Positions 8,548 through 16,747 are shown, counted from the first letter of the stretch. The stretch is 32,989 nt of DNA from Flavobacteriales bacterium CG_4_9_14_3_um_filter_40_17 (GCA_002790195.1 PFUR01000075.1:10345-43333); one strand, 5' to 3'. Translations and numbers: made by a program. The notes: a model not told the origin generated them from the letters alone.

Positions 8548-9660
8548 TTATTCCGGTAAAATTTCTACCAACATACCCGCATAAGCACCCGGTACCACCT
8601 TCGATAATATTTTAGTCCCGTTGGGGATTCCCTTGATGATGACACTTTGATTGCCAAAATAAACAGGGGTCACATCCATAATATCTAATATGGAGTCGTT
8701 TTTCACCACAAACAATTGTCTGTCATCCCTCAACATACTGCGTGGGACTTGAATCACGTTTTCTATATCTTCTCCTTTGATAGATGCTTCCAAATAAAGG
8801 CCTTCTTGGAGATTGTCTCCTGTCACGTTAATATAGCAAGTGATGGTTTGAGAATTCAAATCGACACGCGGATTGATTCGCACAATTTTCCCTTGATAGG
8901 TTTGCGTTTTGTCAATGTTATTGAGCGTGACAATTTCATTCAACTTGAGATATTCGGCGAATGATTTGTTGACAGAAACTTCTAATTCATATAAGCCCGG
9001 ATCGATAAACTCACCCAGTTTTTGGCCGCTTCGCACCAAAGTACCTTCGGTGACTAAAGTTTCGGCAAGAACCCCTGAAAAAGGAGCTCGAATGGAATAT
9101 TTCGACAATCGCTCTTCGAGATTTTTGACATTGTAATAGGTAGATATTACATTTCTTCCTGCCAAAAACAATCGTTCTTGTTCGGAGATGATTTCGGGTA
9201 ATTTTGGTACAGATTTGTTGATATCAAATCCATTCAGATAGGCTTGCCATTTACCAAAAAATTGCGGATAATCGAGTTTTAAGTCAGGCATGATCGAGGC
9301 AATCAGGTTGTAAAAACTACTTTTTTGTGATTGGACAGAGGCGTAAAATTCAGACGCATCCAGCCGCAACAAACTTTCACCCGCGCTGTAGTGCTGGCCT
9401 TCCCTAAAGAGTTTTCCGGTAGATTGGAGCACGCCTTGTACTTCCGCATAGAGTTCGACTTTCTTGACCGCAACCAAGTTGCCGTTTGCTGTGACGATAA
9501 CCGGTAAAGTTTTATTCTGCACTGTATCGACAAAGACTTTTTGGACAATCATAGGTGGCTTCGGTGGAATTACATTTTGACTGTCAATGAGATATCTACC
9601 AAAGAAAATGGCGGCTAACAGAATGACTGCACTGATGATGATGTTGAGGATGTTTCTCAT
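8548..9660 (-). CDS. RND pump periplasmic adaptor (HlyD/MFP family)
   Basis: A 370-residue membrane-fusion protein joining the RND pump to the TolC duct. It has an N-terminal membrane anchor (about residues 5-22) with no lipobox, a barrel-sandwich half-motif near 'VIVTANGNLVAVKKVELYAEVQG', a hairpin region, a second half-motif 'YSIRAPFSGVLAETLVTEGTLV', then beta-barrel and membrane-proximal domains ending 'GTKILSKVVPGAYAGMLVEILPE'. The start ATG (9658-9660) overlaps the marR stop as ATGA, a tight coupling. The order regulator-adaptor-pump-duct is standard for a drug- or bile-type efflux operon. Confidence 0.9.
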   Translation of the reverse strand: MRNILNIIISAVILLAAIFFGRYLIDSQNVIPPKPPMIVQKVFVDTVQNKTLPVIVTANGNLVAVKKVELYAEVQGVLQSTGKLFREGQHYSAGESLLRLDASEFYASVQSQKSSFYNLIASIMPDLKLDYPQFFGKWQAYLNGFDINKSVPKLPEIISEQERLFLAGRNVISTYYNVKNLEERLSKYSIRAPFSGVLAETLVTEGTLVRSGQKLGEFIDPGLYELEVSVNKSFAEYLKLNEIVTLNNIDKTQTYQGKIVRINPRVDLNSQTITCYINVTGDNLQEGLYLEASIKGEDIENVIQVPRSMLRDDRQLFVVKNDSILDIMDVTPVYFGNQSVIIKGIPNGTKILSKVVPGAYAGMLVEILPE

Positions 9661-10121
9661 GTTTTGGAAAGCGTTTGTTCGGAATTTTCTTTTAATTTTT
9701 TTTCGACTATTTTCAATACCTTGATTGTTTTTTGGATGGTTTCGGTATCAATTCCCGCTTGCATATTATGAATAAGCTCGGTCATAATAGGAACCGTTTG
9801 ATACAAAATATTACGACCGGATTTTCTTATGTATATGTGATTAATACGCCTGTCCTGCACACTGATTTCTCTCTTGATGTAACCTTTTTTCTCCATATTG
9901 TCAATCAATCTCGTCATGGAAGTCTTGTCTCTGTGCGTGATAAAAGCCAAATCGTTTTGCGTAAGCCCGTCCCGCTGATTCAGATATTTTAAAACAACCC
10001 ATTGCTCTTTTGATAAATTGATGCCCCGCTCCCTAAACTTCTTGTTGGACAAATAAGTGAACTCAAGGTTTAATCGGGCGACCCAAGGAATCAAAGTATC
10101 GTCAAAATCTACTGAAATCAA
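9657..10121 (-). CDS. MarR-family transcriptional regulator of the efflux operon
   Basis: A winged helix-turn-helix protein of about 154 residues. Visible are the DNA-recognition segment 'LTQNDLAFITHRDKTSMTRLIDNMEKKGYIKRE', the wing 'VQDRRINHIYI' with the conserved D-R-R, and long dimerisation helices at both ends. The start is uncertain: there is no ATG. I prefer the TTG at 10119-10121, because a TTG at 10158-10160 would start inside the probable -7 region, four bases from the operator palindrome. The gene ends in ATGA overlap with hlyD. Its place at the head of the pump operon and the 26-bp inverted repeat before it suggest autorepression relieved by a pump substrate. Confidence 0.85.
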   Translation of the reverse strand: MISVDFDDTLIPWVARLNLEFTYLSNKKFRERGINLSKEQWVVLKYLNQRDGLTQNDLAFITHRDKTSMTRLIDNMEKKGYIKREISVQDRRINHIYIRKSGRNILYQTVPIMTELIHNMQAGIDTETIQKTIKVLKIVEKKLKENSEQTLSKT

Positions 10122-10156
10122 AAGAATCTTATTTAGTTTATAAATGGCAAAAATAC

Positions 10157-10189
10157 CCAAACTACTTTAGTTGTATATGCAACTAAAGT
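10157..10189 (-). promoter_or_regulatory. Probable MarR operator over the efflux-operon promoter
   Basis: A perfect inverted repeat, ACTTTAGTTG (10164-10173) and CAACTAAAGT (10180-10189) around a 6-base spacer TATATG. The core TTG-N6-CAA is like many MarR operators. On the minus strand a weak -7 box TAGTTTGG (10164 down to 10157) adjoins it and a TTG inside the repeat lies 15 bases upstream, so binding would block RNA polymerase. Confidence 0.65.
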
Positions 10190-10344
10190 TAAATTATTCC
10201 TAAATATTTTTAGAAAAATGATGCGCAAATATAAAGTTTACACGAATCTCAGTAATATTATCTCCATGCTGTCTTCAGATTTTTCATCCATCATTCAAAA
10301 AGATTACTCGTCCCACAATTTTCAATATACTTCGATTTTTGAAA

Positions 10345-10379
10345 TTTGAGCCTCCCGAATAAAATTTAATGTAATTTTG
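10345..10379 (+). promoter_or_regulatory. queE promoter, apparently giving a leaderless mRNA
   Basis: TAATTTTG at 10372-10379 fits TAnnTTTG exactly and TTTG at 10345-10348 lies 23 bases upstream. The box ends only four bases before the ATG at 10384, so transcription would start at or next to the start codon. Confidence 0.5.
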
Positions 10380-10383
10380 TCCA

Positions 10384-11013
10384 ATGATAAAAAATGAAAC
10401 AGATTTAGTCAATCAAGGCTTGATGCTTCCGCTGATGGAGGCTTTTTACACCTTGCAGGGAGAAGGGTTTCACACCGGCACGCCTTCCTATTTTATCCGT
10501 GTGGGCGGTTGTGATGTGGGTTGCCATTGGTGTGATGTGAAAGAAAGTTGGAATCCGAAACTTCATCCGGCTACCGATACGCATGAGATTGTAAATGAAG
10601 CACTCAAACACTCGAAAACCATCGTGGTGACCGGAGGCGAACCCCTCACTTGGAACATGCATCCACTGACTGACGAACTCAAAGCAAAAGGAGCTAAAAT
10701 CCACATTGAAACTTCGGGTGCTTACCCGCTCACAGGCGTTTGGGACTGGATTTGCCTGTCTCCTAAAAAAACCAAGTTACCGGTGCCCGGAATTTATCCC
10801 AAGGCAGACGAACTCAAGGTAATTGTTTTTAACCAACACGATTTTTTGTTTGCGGAAGAGCAGGCTCGCCACGTTCGCCCCGATTGCCAATTGTTTCTGC
10901 AACCCGAGTGGAGCCGGCGCGAGAAGATGATGCCTGAAATCGTAGATTATGTGATGGAAAATCCGAAGTGGCGCATTTCTCTGCAAACGCACAAGTATTT
11001 GAATATTCCTTAA
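10384..11013 (+). CDS. queE: 7-carboxy-7-deazaguanine synthase
   Basis: A 209-residue radical-SAM enzyme that turns 6-carboxytetrahydropterin into 7-carboxy-7-deazaguanine, a step to preQ0 and the tRNA base queuosine. The iron-sulphur/SAM motif is the QueE-type CX3CX2C in GGCDVGCHWCD (C43, C47, C50). 'MEAFYTLQGEGFHTG' before it and 'VVTGGEPL' after it are family marks. The length suits the short Bacteroidota form. The start at 10384 keeps the usual N-terminal extension of relatives ending in 'MLPLMEAFYT'. The other queuosine genes are not in the window. Its stop shares the bases TTAA with the stop of the convergent methyltransferase gene. Confidence 0.93.
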   Translation: MIKNETDLVNQGLMLPLMEAFYTLQGEGFHTGTPSYFIRVGGCDVGCHWCDVKESWNPKLHPATDTHEIVNEALKHSKTIVVTGGEPLTWNMHPLTDELKAKGAKIHIETSGAYPLTGVWDWICLSPKKTKLPVPGIYPKADELKVIVFNQHDFLFAEEQARHVRPDCQLFLQPEWSRREKMMPEIVDYVMENPKWRISLQTHKYLNIP

Positions 11014-11720
11014 ACCAAAGTCAACCGCGCCAAATAATCAAAATGTTCGCCTTCCAACACGAGCTCACAGTTTAACCCGTTGGCGTGGGCGGCATTTTGC
11101 AAGGTGTTGTAGTCGATATACAACCAATCAAAAGGGGATTCGGTTTCTCCTTTGTAGGAAACCGTGTATGCCACTTCCCCGTAATATTCGGTGTCACCGG
11201 GAATCCATTTCCCGCCGTCTTCGTCTTCGTCAAACATGTAGATGATATCGGAAGAATCCACCAAAATCTGGCCTATTTCTGTCAACAAAGATTTTAAGTG
11301 CATCAAAAAATTAGAAATATTTTTCAATTTTCCACACATACCCGCTCCGTTCATCAACAACAAAACAGTATCGTATTTTTCGCCCGAAAGTTTCATCACG
11401 TCCTGTACTTTGGCATCGACCACACCTCTGAGCTGACTGACTTTTACCGCATTCTCAGATAAATCGATGGCGGTTACCGGCAATTTTCTTTCATGTTGCA
11501 AATAGAGGCTGTGGCTTCCAGCGCCGCAACCCACATCCAACACCTTCCCCGCGGCCAACTGCAAAGCCCTTTGCTCCAAAACAGGCATTTCTTTAAAGGA
11601 TCGGAACAAATAGCTGACTTCCAACACATCTTCTTCGGAAATGGATGTTTCGGTGATGAGGTTTTCAGGTTCGTTGCCGGTATGATAATCCAGCATGGCT
11701 TTTCCGAATAAGTCTTTCAT
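11010..11720 (-). CDS. Class I SAM-dependent methyltransferase, substrate unknown
   Basis: A 236-residue Rossmann-fold methyltransferase. Motif I is VLDVGCGAGSHSLYL, followed by an acidic strand end 'VTAIDLSENAV' and a later 'YDTVLLLMNGAGMCG', consistent with SAM binding. There is no signal peptide or membrane helix. The C-terminal half ('ESPFDWLYIDYNTLQNAAHANGLNCEL') may cap the active site. No substrate can be inferred from the fold. It stands alone: it converges on queE with a 4-base overlap and is divergent from the M20 peptidase gene. A perfect -7 box lies just upstream. Confidence 0.82.
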   Translation of the reverse strand: MKDLFGKAMLDYHTGNEPENLITETSISEEDVLEVSYLFRSFKEMPVLEQRALQLAAGKVLDVGCGAGSHSLYLQHERKLPVTAIDLSENAVKVSQLRGVVDAKVQDVMKLSGEKYDTVLLLMNGAGMCGKLKNISNFLMHLKSLLTEIGQILVDSSDIIYMFDEDEDGGKWIPGDTEYYGEVAYTVSYKGETESPFDWLYIDYNTLQNAAHANGLNCELVLEGEHFDYLARLTLV

Positions 11721-11737
11721 TGATTTGGTATATCCGG

Positions 11738-11763
11738 CAAAGCTACGGAATTGTGTGATTCCG
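11738..11763 (-). promoter_or_regulatory. Methyltransferase-gene promoter with adjoining inverted repeat
   Basis: On the minus strand TAGCTTTG (11745 to 11738) is a perfect -7 box, 18 bases before the start codon. Directly upstream is CGGAAT-N6-ATTCCG (11746-11763), which could be an operator. No TTG -33 element is seen at the right distance. Confidence 0.45.
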
Positions 11764-11905
11764 ATTTATAATTCTCCTTCGATTTGCAAATAAGCTGGTA
11801 AACCCATCATTCCAAAAATAATTCAATCCATTGCCTTGAAAATGCTTATTTTCGCTTAAATTTTCGATTCATCATAAGTCGTTTACCTAAATTCTAATTT
11901 TAATC

Positions 11906-13408
11906 ATGAAGAAGTTTTCAGTCTTGCTCCTAATGCTTTGTTCCACCTATGTTTTTTCTCAAATTAAAGAAGTTGTGCTTCAAGCAAAAGCAGTCAAAAC
12001 CCTGTACGACCTCAAAGAATTTATCTCACTCCCGAACGATGCCACCAAACCGGACGACATCAGTATCAACCTTCGATGGCTGACCAAGCGATTTGGCGAA
12101 TTGGGTTTTAACACCATTTTATTAGAATCTGAAACAACACCTTCGTTCTTCGCAACTCTGCCTATTAAGCCTGAATTGCCGACCGTTTTGTTCTACATGC
12201 ATTTTGACGGCCAAGCGGTGGACAAAGCTAAATGGGATCAGAAAAATCCGTATGAAATGGTTTTGAAATCCAACACCGACGGGCGATGGAATACTTTAAG
12301 TTTTGACACTTTGAAAACACAGTTTGATAAAAAATGGCGCGTGTTCGGCCGTTCAGTTTCCGATGACAAAGGCCCAATCGTCATGTTTCTAAATGCTTTT
12401 GAATGGATTAAAAAAGAAAATGTCCCGCTGGCATTCAACATTAAAGTCATACTCGATGGCGAAGAAGAACAAGGCAGCCCGAGTTTGGCAAATCTCGTTA
12501 AAACCTACAAGGAATTGCTCGAAGCCGATTTGCTTATCATCAACGATGGACCGGTACACGATTCGCATCAACCCACCTTGGTTTTTGGTGCACGCGGCAT
12601 CTCCGAGGTAAAGTTGACCACTTACGGTCCCAACAAACCCTTGCACAGCGGGCATTACGGCAACTATATTCCCAACCCGAATTTCATCATGGCGCGCGCA
12701 CTGGCATCGCTCAAAGACAAAAACGGGAAAGTGTTGATTGAAGGTTTTTATGACGGTATCATACTTGATGACAACACCAAAGCATTCCTCAAAGAATTTC
12801 CTGTCAACCAAGCCAAAATGTTGGCCGATTTGGGCATTGCCAAACCTGAAACCGTCGGTGAAACCTATCAAGAATCCCTACAATTCCCATCGCTCAACGT
12901 GCGCGGCATGCAATCGGCTTGGGTGGGCGATCAAGCCCGAACAGTGATTCCCGACAAAACCATTGCGGAGATTGACCTCCGATTAGTACCCGAATCGGAT
13001 GGCAAACGATTGTTGGAACTCTTCAAAAAACATTTGCAAAATCAAGGTTTTTACGTCACAGAAAACGATCCGACTGCCGAAGAAAGACAAAAATTTTTGG
13101 ATATCATCCGCTTTGAAACAGGTGGCATCATGCCGGCATTCCGCACACCTATCAACAATCCTTACACCTCGTGGTTAACCCAAATTCTCAGTCAAAATTC
13201 CGGTGGAAAAGTCATCAAAGTACGAATATCCGGTGGCACAGTTCCGATTGCTCCTTTTGTGAACGAGTTGAAAATTCCTGCCATTACTGTTCCTATGGTC
13301 AATGCGGACAACAACCAACACAGCCCGAACGAAAACCTCGAATTAAAACAAGTCCTGTACGGACTGAAAACATTTTATAATCTTTTCACAACCCCTATTC
13401 AAAATTAA
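11906..13408 (+). CDS. Exported M20-family metallopeptidase
   Basis: A 500-residue zinc peptidase of the M20 family (carnosinase/CPG2-like), with a signal peptide (MKKFSVLLLMLCSTYVFSQ) and so probably periplasmic. Metal and catalytic residues can be placed: H99 and D101 in YMHFDGQ, the bridging Asp in SDDKGP (153-154), E187/E188 in DGEEEQGS, the lid-domain 'LHSGHYGNYIPNP', and a late His in 'DNNQHSPNENLEL'. The length is usual for the dipeptidase-like branch. Fused or extra domains are absent. A secreted alpha/beta-hydrolase gene starts 12 bases downstream, suggesting a common mRNA and a role in using peptides or other small conjugates. The exact substrate is unknown. Confidence 0.88.
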   Translation: MKKFSVLLLMLCSTYVFSQIKEVVLQAKAVKTLYDLKEFISLPNDATKPDDISINLRWLTKRFGELGFNTILLESETTPSFFATLPIKPELPTVLFYMHFDGQAVDKAKWDQKNPYEMVLKSNTDGRWNTLSFDTLKTQFDKKWRVFGRSVSDDKGPIVMFLNAFEWIKKENVPLAFNIKVILDGEEEQGSPSLANLVKTYKELLEADLLIINDGPVHDSHQPTLVFGARGISEVKLTTYGPNKPLHSGHYGNYIPNPNFIMARALASLKDKNGKVLIEGFYDGIILDDNTKAFLKEFPVNQAKMLADLGIAKPETVGETYQESLQFPSLNVRGMQSAWVGDQARTVIPDKTIAEIDLRLVPESDGKRLLELFKKHLQNQGFYVTENDPTAEERQKFLDIIRFETGGIMPAFRTPINNPYTSWLTQILSQNSGGKVIKVRISGGTVPIAPFVNELKIPAITVPMVNADNNQHSPNENLELKQVLYGLKTFYNLFTTPIQN

Positions 13409-13420
13409 AAACAGGACGGC

Positions 13421-14350
13421 ATGAATTCATTTTTCAAATCGGTTTGTATAGTGCTTTTCATCATAGCCACTACAAGCGTTTTCGCACAAAAAAGATATCT
13501 CGACAATCTTTTTGTTCCGCTTCCAGCGGTGACTTATGACTACGTCTTGAAAGGAAAAGAAACTTTAAAGTTAGATTTTTACGAACCAAATAACGATACA
13601 GAAGGAAAACGCCCGCTCATCGTTTATATGCATGGAGGCGGGTTTTCGGGTGGCAGCAGAAATGCCAGACCTGAGGTTGATTTCGCCAAAGATGCCGTCA
13701 AAAAAGGATATTTGTTTGCATCTATTTCCTACCGAATGACCCGCAAGGGTAAAACCTTTAACTGCAACACGCCTTTAGCGGAAAAGATGGAAACCTTTCA
13801 TTTGGCAGCCGAAGATTTGTTGGATGCCGTACAGTTTTTGATAGACCGCGACAGCACTTTCCGGATAGACCCAACTAAAATAATCCTTGCCGGAAGCAGC
13901 GCCGGTGCAGAAGCCGTGCTCGCCGCGGTTTATAACGACGACTTTATTTTTAACAGTCAACCCGCTTACAAAAATTTTGAACCGGCCGCCGTCTTGTCTT
14001 TGGCAGGCGCCCTGCCCGATGTGCGTTATATGATTATGGACAACGCCGTTCCTGGAGTTTTTTTCCATGGCTCGATTGACCAACTCGTACCTTATGACAC
14101 CGAGTCGCACCATTATTGCAACCCGGACGAATCGGGCTATATGATTTTGGACGGCTCCCGAAAAGTGGTGGATAAACTCAAAAGTTTTAACACCAGTTAC
14201 ATGCTTTGCACTTTCAACAACCTCGGACACGAAGCCGCCAACATACCTTTTGAGTATTTATCGATTGTTTACAATTTCTTTAACGAAGTGGTCATCAAAG
14301 GAAAATTTTACCAAGCTGAGTTCGCACAGGATTATTCTAAAAAACCGTGA
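13421..14350 (+). CDS. Exported alpha/beta-hydrolase (esterase/lipase-like)
   Basis: A 309-residue protein with a signal peptide ending near 'TTSVFAQ' (about residue 23), then a carboxylesterase fold. The oxyanion motif is HGGGFSGG (71-78) and the nucleophile is the central serine of GSSAG (S160). The acid is probably the Asp in 'HGSIDQLVPY' and the histidine the one in 'NLGHEAAN'. The pattern is close to BD-FAE/hormone-sensitive-lipase relatives. It follows the M20 peptidase gene by 12 bases, one of few starts here with a weak purine-rich 'AGGACGGC' ahead. The substrate may be an ester-bearing peptide or polysaccharide, which is inference only. Confidence 0.85.
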   Translation: MNSFFKSVCIVLFIIATTSVFAQKRYLDNLFVPLPAVTYDYVLKGKETLKLDFYEPNNDTEGKRPLIVYMHGGGFSGGSRNARPEVDFAKDAVKKGYLFASISYRMTRKGKTFNCNTPLAEKMETFHLAAEDLLDAVQFLIDRDSTFRIDPTKIILAGSSAGAEAVLAAVYNDDFIFNSQPAYKNFEPAAVLSLAGALPDVRYMIMDNAVPGVFFHGSIDQLVPYDTESHHYCNPDESGYMILDGSRKVVDKLKSFNTSYMLCTFNNLGHEAANIPFEYLSIVYNFFNEVVIKGKFYQAEFAQDYSKKP

Positions 14351-14501
14351 AGCGGTTTAAGTGCTGAACAATTTTTATTAATTCAATTGATTTTAAAAAG
14401 TTCAGAAGCAAAGGAAAAATAGTTTCATGGTTGTTTAAAAAATAAAAAACCTCAAATATTTTAACTTTAGTTTATACCTTGTAAAAGCTAAGATTGCTCT
14501 T

Positions 14502-15584
14502 TCAAATTTCGATTGGCAAAGTAAACGGATGGGAATAAGTTTTGAACGTGTATAATCCTGTTTTCTTCCTTATCTTGTATTTTTTTATAAGGTTGAAAGG
14601 TTTTCTTTTAAGATGACTTTTGTCCTTGTGAAGAAAATCAATGACCGCATTTATCACCCTTTCACTAGATTTTCCATCGGTGTAGGGATGTGAAAACTCA
14701 GCAAATTTTTGTATTTCTTGTTTGAGCTGTTCGGGTATTTCTAAAGCTTTTTGAAAGGCTGTTTCTATTTCATCTACCTTTGAAATGTCAATTAAATATG
14801 GCCCTGGCATGTTGTTTCTAAAAGTAACTACGGGTTTTATCTGCAAGAGATATTCGATGATGGCTGAGGAAGTATCTGAAAACAGCAAGTCTGATGCTTG
14901 ATAGAGCGGAATCAAATCTGTGGTATCGAGAAAGACAAAATGCTCGTTTTGTATTTTTTTTATTTTGTTCGCAACTTCGTTTGAAAGCAGTGGATGGATA
15001 ACCATGTTGAAATTCCATTTGCCTGTCATTGAAAGCCTGTGAATTTCGGCAAGCACATCATCTTTAAGTGCCAGACTGTATGCACGTGTACAAGTAGCTG
15101 TAATCAATACAGTTGGTATTTCAGATTTTAATTTTGGCTTAATTGGATATAGTAAATCCATTTTAGACCAACCGGTTTCGATGACTTCAAAAGTCTTATG
15201 TTCTTTGCTAAGTTTAGTGAAAGGAAGTGTAGACGATGGCCCTTGTGTACAATATAAATCATAAAAACCCCTAATTAAGAATTGATCAGTACCTTTCCTT
15301 TTGTTGGCCGGAAAGCCGTGAAATAGTTGAACTTTGATGCCGGTCAGAAAATCCGCAACATAGTCTGTAATAGTCAATACAATATGAGGTTTGTATGCGA
15401 TTGCTTCTTGAATAGTGTCGAATAATGCCGAAGTTTTAGGAATGCGACTTTTACCTTCCGGGCGATCGCTGTACCAATATACTTCATAGCCTCTTTTGAG
15501 AATTTCAGCTTCCAAAGGTTTACCTATAGGAATGGCATAGCCTTGAGAAATGTAAATTAAAAACTTATACGAAATTTGAGGCAT
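14502..15584 (-). CDS. CDP-glycerol glycerophosphotransferase-like glycan enzyme
   Basis: A 360-residue protein resembling the TagB/TagF family, which transfers glycerol- or ribitol-phosphate from CDP-linked donors; in Gram-negatives these act on capsule or LPS-type glycans. I see the N-terminal 'QLFHGFPANKRKG' (H89), 'VIETGWSKMDLLYP', 'NMVIHPLLS', and the family C-terminal motif 'LFSDTSSAIIEYLLQIKPVV'. No membrane helix is evident. It stands 73 bases after dapD on the same strand and has its own -7 box, with no other glycan genes near. The C-terminal tail is basic. By eye it is richer in A+T than its neighbours, which could reflect transfer. The reaction is not proven and a related nucleotide-sugar transferase role is possible. 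Confidence 0.7.
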   Translation of the reverse strand: MPQISYKFLIYISQGYAIPIGKPLEAEILKRGYEVYWYSDRPEGKSRIPKTSALFDTIQEAIAYKPHIVLTITDYVADFLTGIKVQLFHGFPANKRKGTDQFLIRGFYDLYCTQGPSSTLPFTKLSKEHKTFEVIETGWSKMDLLYPIKPKLKSEIPTVLITATCTRAYSLALKDDVLAEIHRLSMTGKWNFNMVIHPLLSNEVANKIKKIQNEHFVFLDTTDLIPLYQASDLLFSDTSSAIIEYLLQIKPVVTFRNNMPGPYLIDISKVDEIETAFQKALEIPEQLKQEIQKFAEFSHPYTDGKSSERVINAVIDFLHKDKSHLKRKPFNLIKKYKIRKKTGLYTFKTYSHPFTLPIEI

Positions 15585-15618
15585 ATTAATTTAATTTTAT
15601 TTCAGATAGTTTAACATT

Positions 15619-15626
15619 CAAATATA
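15619..15626 (-). promoter_or_regulatory. -7 box before the CDP-glycerol transferase-like gene
   Basis: TATATTTG on the minus strand matches TAnnTTTG and ends 34 bases before the start codon. No -33 TTG is visible, and the region is very A+T-rich, so a chance match is possible. Confidence 0.35.
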
Positions 15627-15657
15627 ATCAAATTACTTTCGAATAATTAAATAATAA

Positions 15658-16473
15658 CTACACCGCCACATCGTACTCCCTGAGTGCATCGTTCAAAGAA
15701 GTTTTCAAATCGGTGGATGGTTTTCTCTTGCCGATAATCAGTGCGCAAGGCACTTGATAGGCACCCGCCGAAAACTTTTTGGTATAACTCCCCGGAATCA
15801 CGACCGAGCGTGCAGGAACAAAGCCTTTCATTTCGACAGGTTTTTCTCCTGTGACATCGATGATTTTGGTGGATGCCGTCAGGCATACGTTGGCTCCCAG
15901 AACAGCTTCTTTTTCTACCCGGACACCTTCCACCACGATGCAGCGAGAACCGATAAACGCGCCGTCCTCTATGATTACCGGAGCTGCTTGCAAGGGTTCT
16001 AACACGCCACCTATACCGACACCACCACTCAAATGCACGTTTTTACCTATTTGCGCACAACTGCCTACGGTTGCCCAAGTGTCCACCATCGTCCCTTCAT
16101 CTACATAAGCACCAATGTTTACATAACTCGGCATCAAAATAACGCCTTTTGAGATGTATGCTCCATGACGCGCCACGGCATGCGGCACCACGCGGATTCC
16201 TTTTTCTGCATAGCCTTTTTTTAGGGGAATTTTATCGTGATACTCGAAAATGCCTACTTCAAACGTTTCCATTTTTTGTATAGGGAAGTACAAAACCACT
16301 GCTTTTTTTACCCATTCATTGACCTGCCAGCCATTTTCGACAGGTTCGGCTACGCGCAACTTGCCCGAATCGAGCAAATTAACAACTTCGCGGATGGCGG
16401 CAAGGGTTTCGGTTTGGGATAATAAAGTTCGGTCATCCCAAGCTTTTTCTATGATGGATTGTAAATCGTTCAT
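15658..16473 (-). CDS. dapD: Tetrahydrodipicolinate N-succinyltransferase
   Basis: A 271-residue cytoplasmic acyltransferase. It succinylates 2,3,4,5-tetrahydropyridine-2,6-dicarboxylate in the succinylase branch of lysine/meso-diaminopimelate synthesis, so it feeds peptidoglycan. The C-terminal two-thirds form a left-handed beta helix of hexapeptide repeats (for example 'VNIGAYVDEGTMVDTWATVG' then 'VHLSGGVGIGGVLEPLQ' and 'GAFIGSRCIVVEGVRVEKEAVLG'). The N-terminal helical domain has 'NDLQSIIEKAWDDR'. Length matches the family. A -7 box TATCTTTG lies 16 bases before the ATG. Other dap genes are not in the window. Confidence 0.95.
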   Translation of the reverse strand: MNDLQSIIEKAWDDRTLLSQTETLAAIREVVNLLDSGKLRVAEPVENGWQVNEWVKKAVVLYFPIQKMETFEVGIFEYHDKIPLKKGYAEKGIRVVPHAVARHGAYISKGVILMPSYVNIGAYVDEGTMVDTWATVGSCAQIGKNVHLSGGVGIGGVLEPLQAAPVIIEDGAFIGSRCIVVEGVRVEKEAVLGANVCLTASTKIIDVTGEKPVEMKGFVPARSVVIPGSYTKKFSAGAYQVPCALIIGKRKPSTDLKTSLNDALREYDVAV

Positions 16474-16489
16474 GCCGGATTGTTTTTGG

Positions 16490-16497
16490 CAAAGATA
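16490..16497 (-). promoter_or_regulatory. dapD promoter -7 box
   Basis: TATCTTTG on the minus strand, a perfect TAnnTTTG, ends 16 bases before the dapD ATG. The -33 region has no clear TTG. The rest of the 274-base gap between dapD and ruvX is A+T-rich, and I see no gene in it. Confidence 0.45.
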
Positions 16498-16747
16498 AGT
16501 TTTTAAACCGTTAAAAAGGTATGGTTTATGCGTGGGCTATGATACAATCATTTTAATTTATTAATGGTTTCAAACATTTTAAATGATTTTTATTTCTTGT
16601 TCAGGCGGTTGTATAAAACAACAAAAACTGCACATTGCCAATTGTATATTGTTTATTAAAATCGATACAAATTAATTTTTCTGTTAATTAATATTTCACT
16701 TTCAACAACAGATCTAAGCTTCTGCCTTTTGATTATCTTTACACATC

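Noticed and set aside
12389-12871. Antisense frame of 160 codons over the M20 peptidase gene
   Set aside because: Shadow of a strongly supported gene: no domain, no promoter and composition that reflects the opposite strand.
13775-14230. Antisense frame of 151 codons over the esterase gene
   Set aside because: The sense frame has a signal peptide and a complete catalytic motif set; the antisense one shows nothing recognisable.
14342-14358. Hairpin AAACCG/CGGTTT at the end of the esterase gene as a terminator
   Set aside because: The stem is short, covers the stop codon and is not followed by a T-run.
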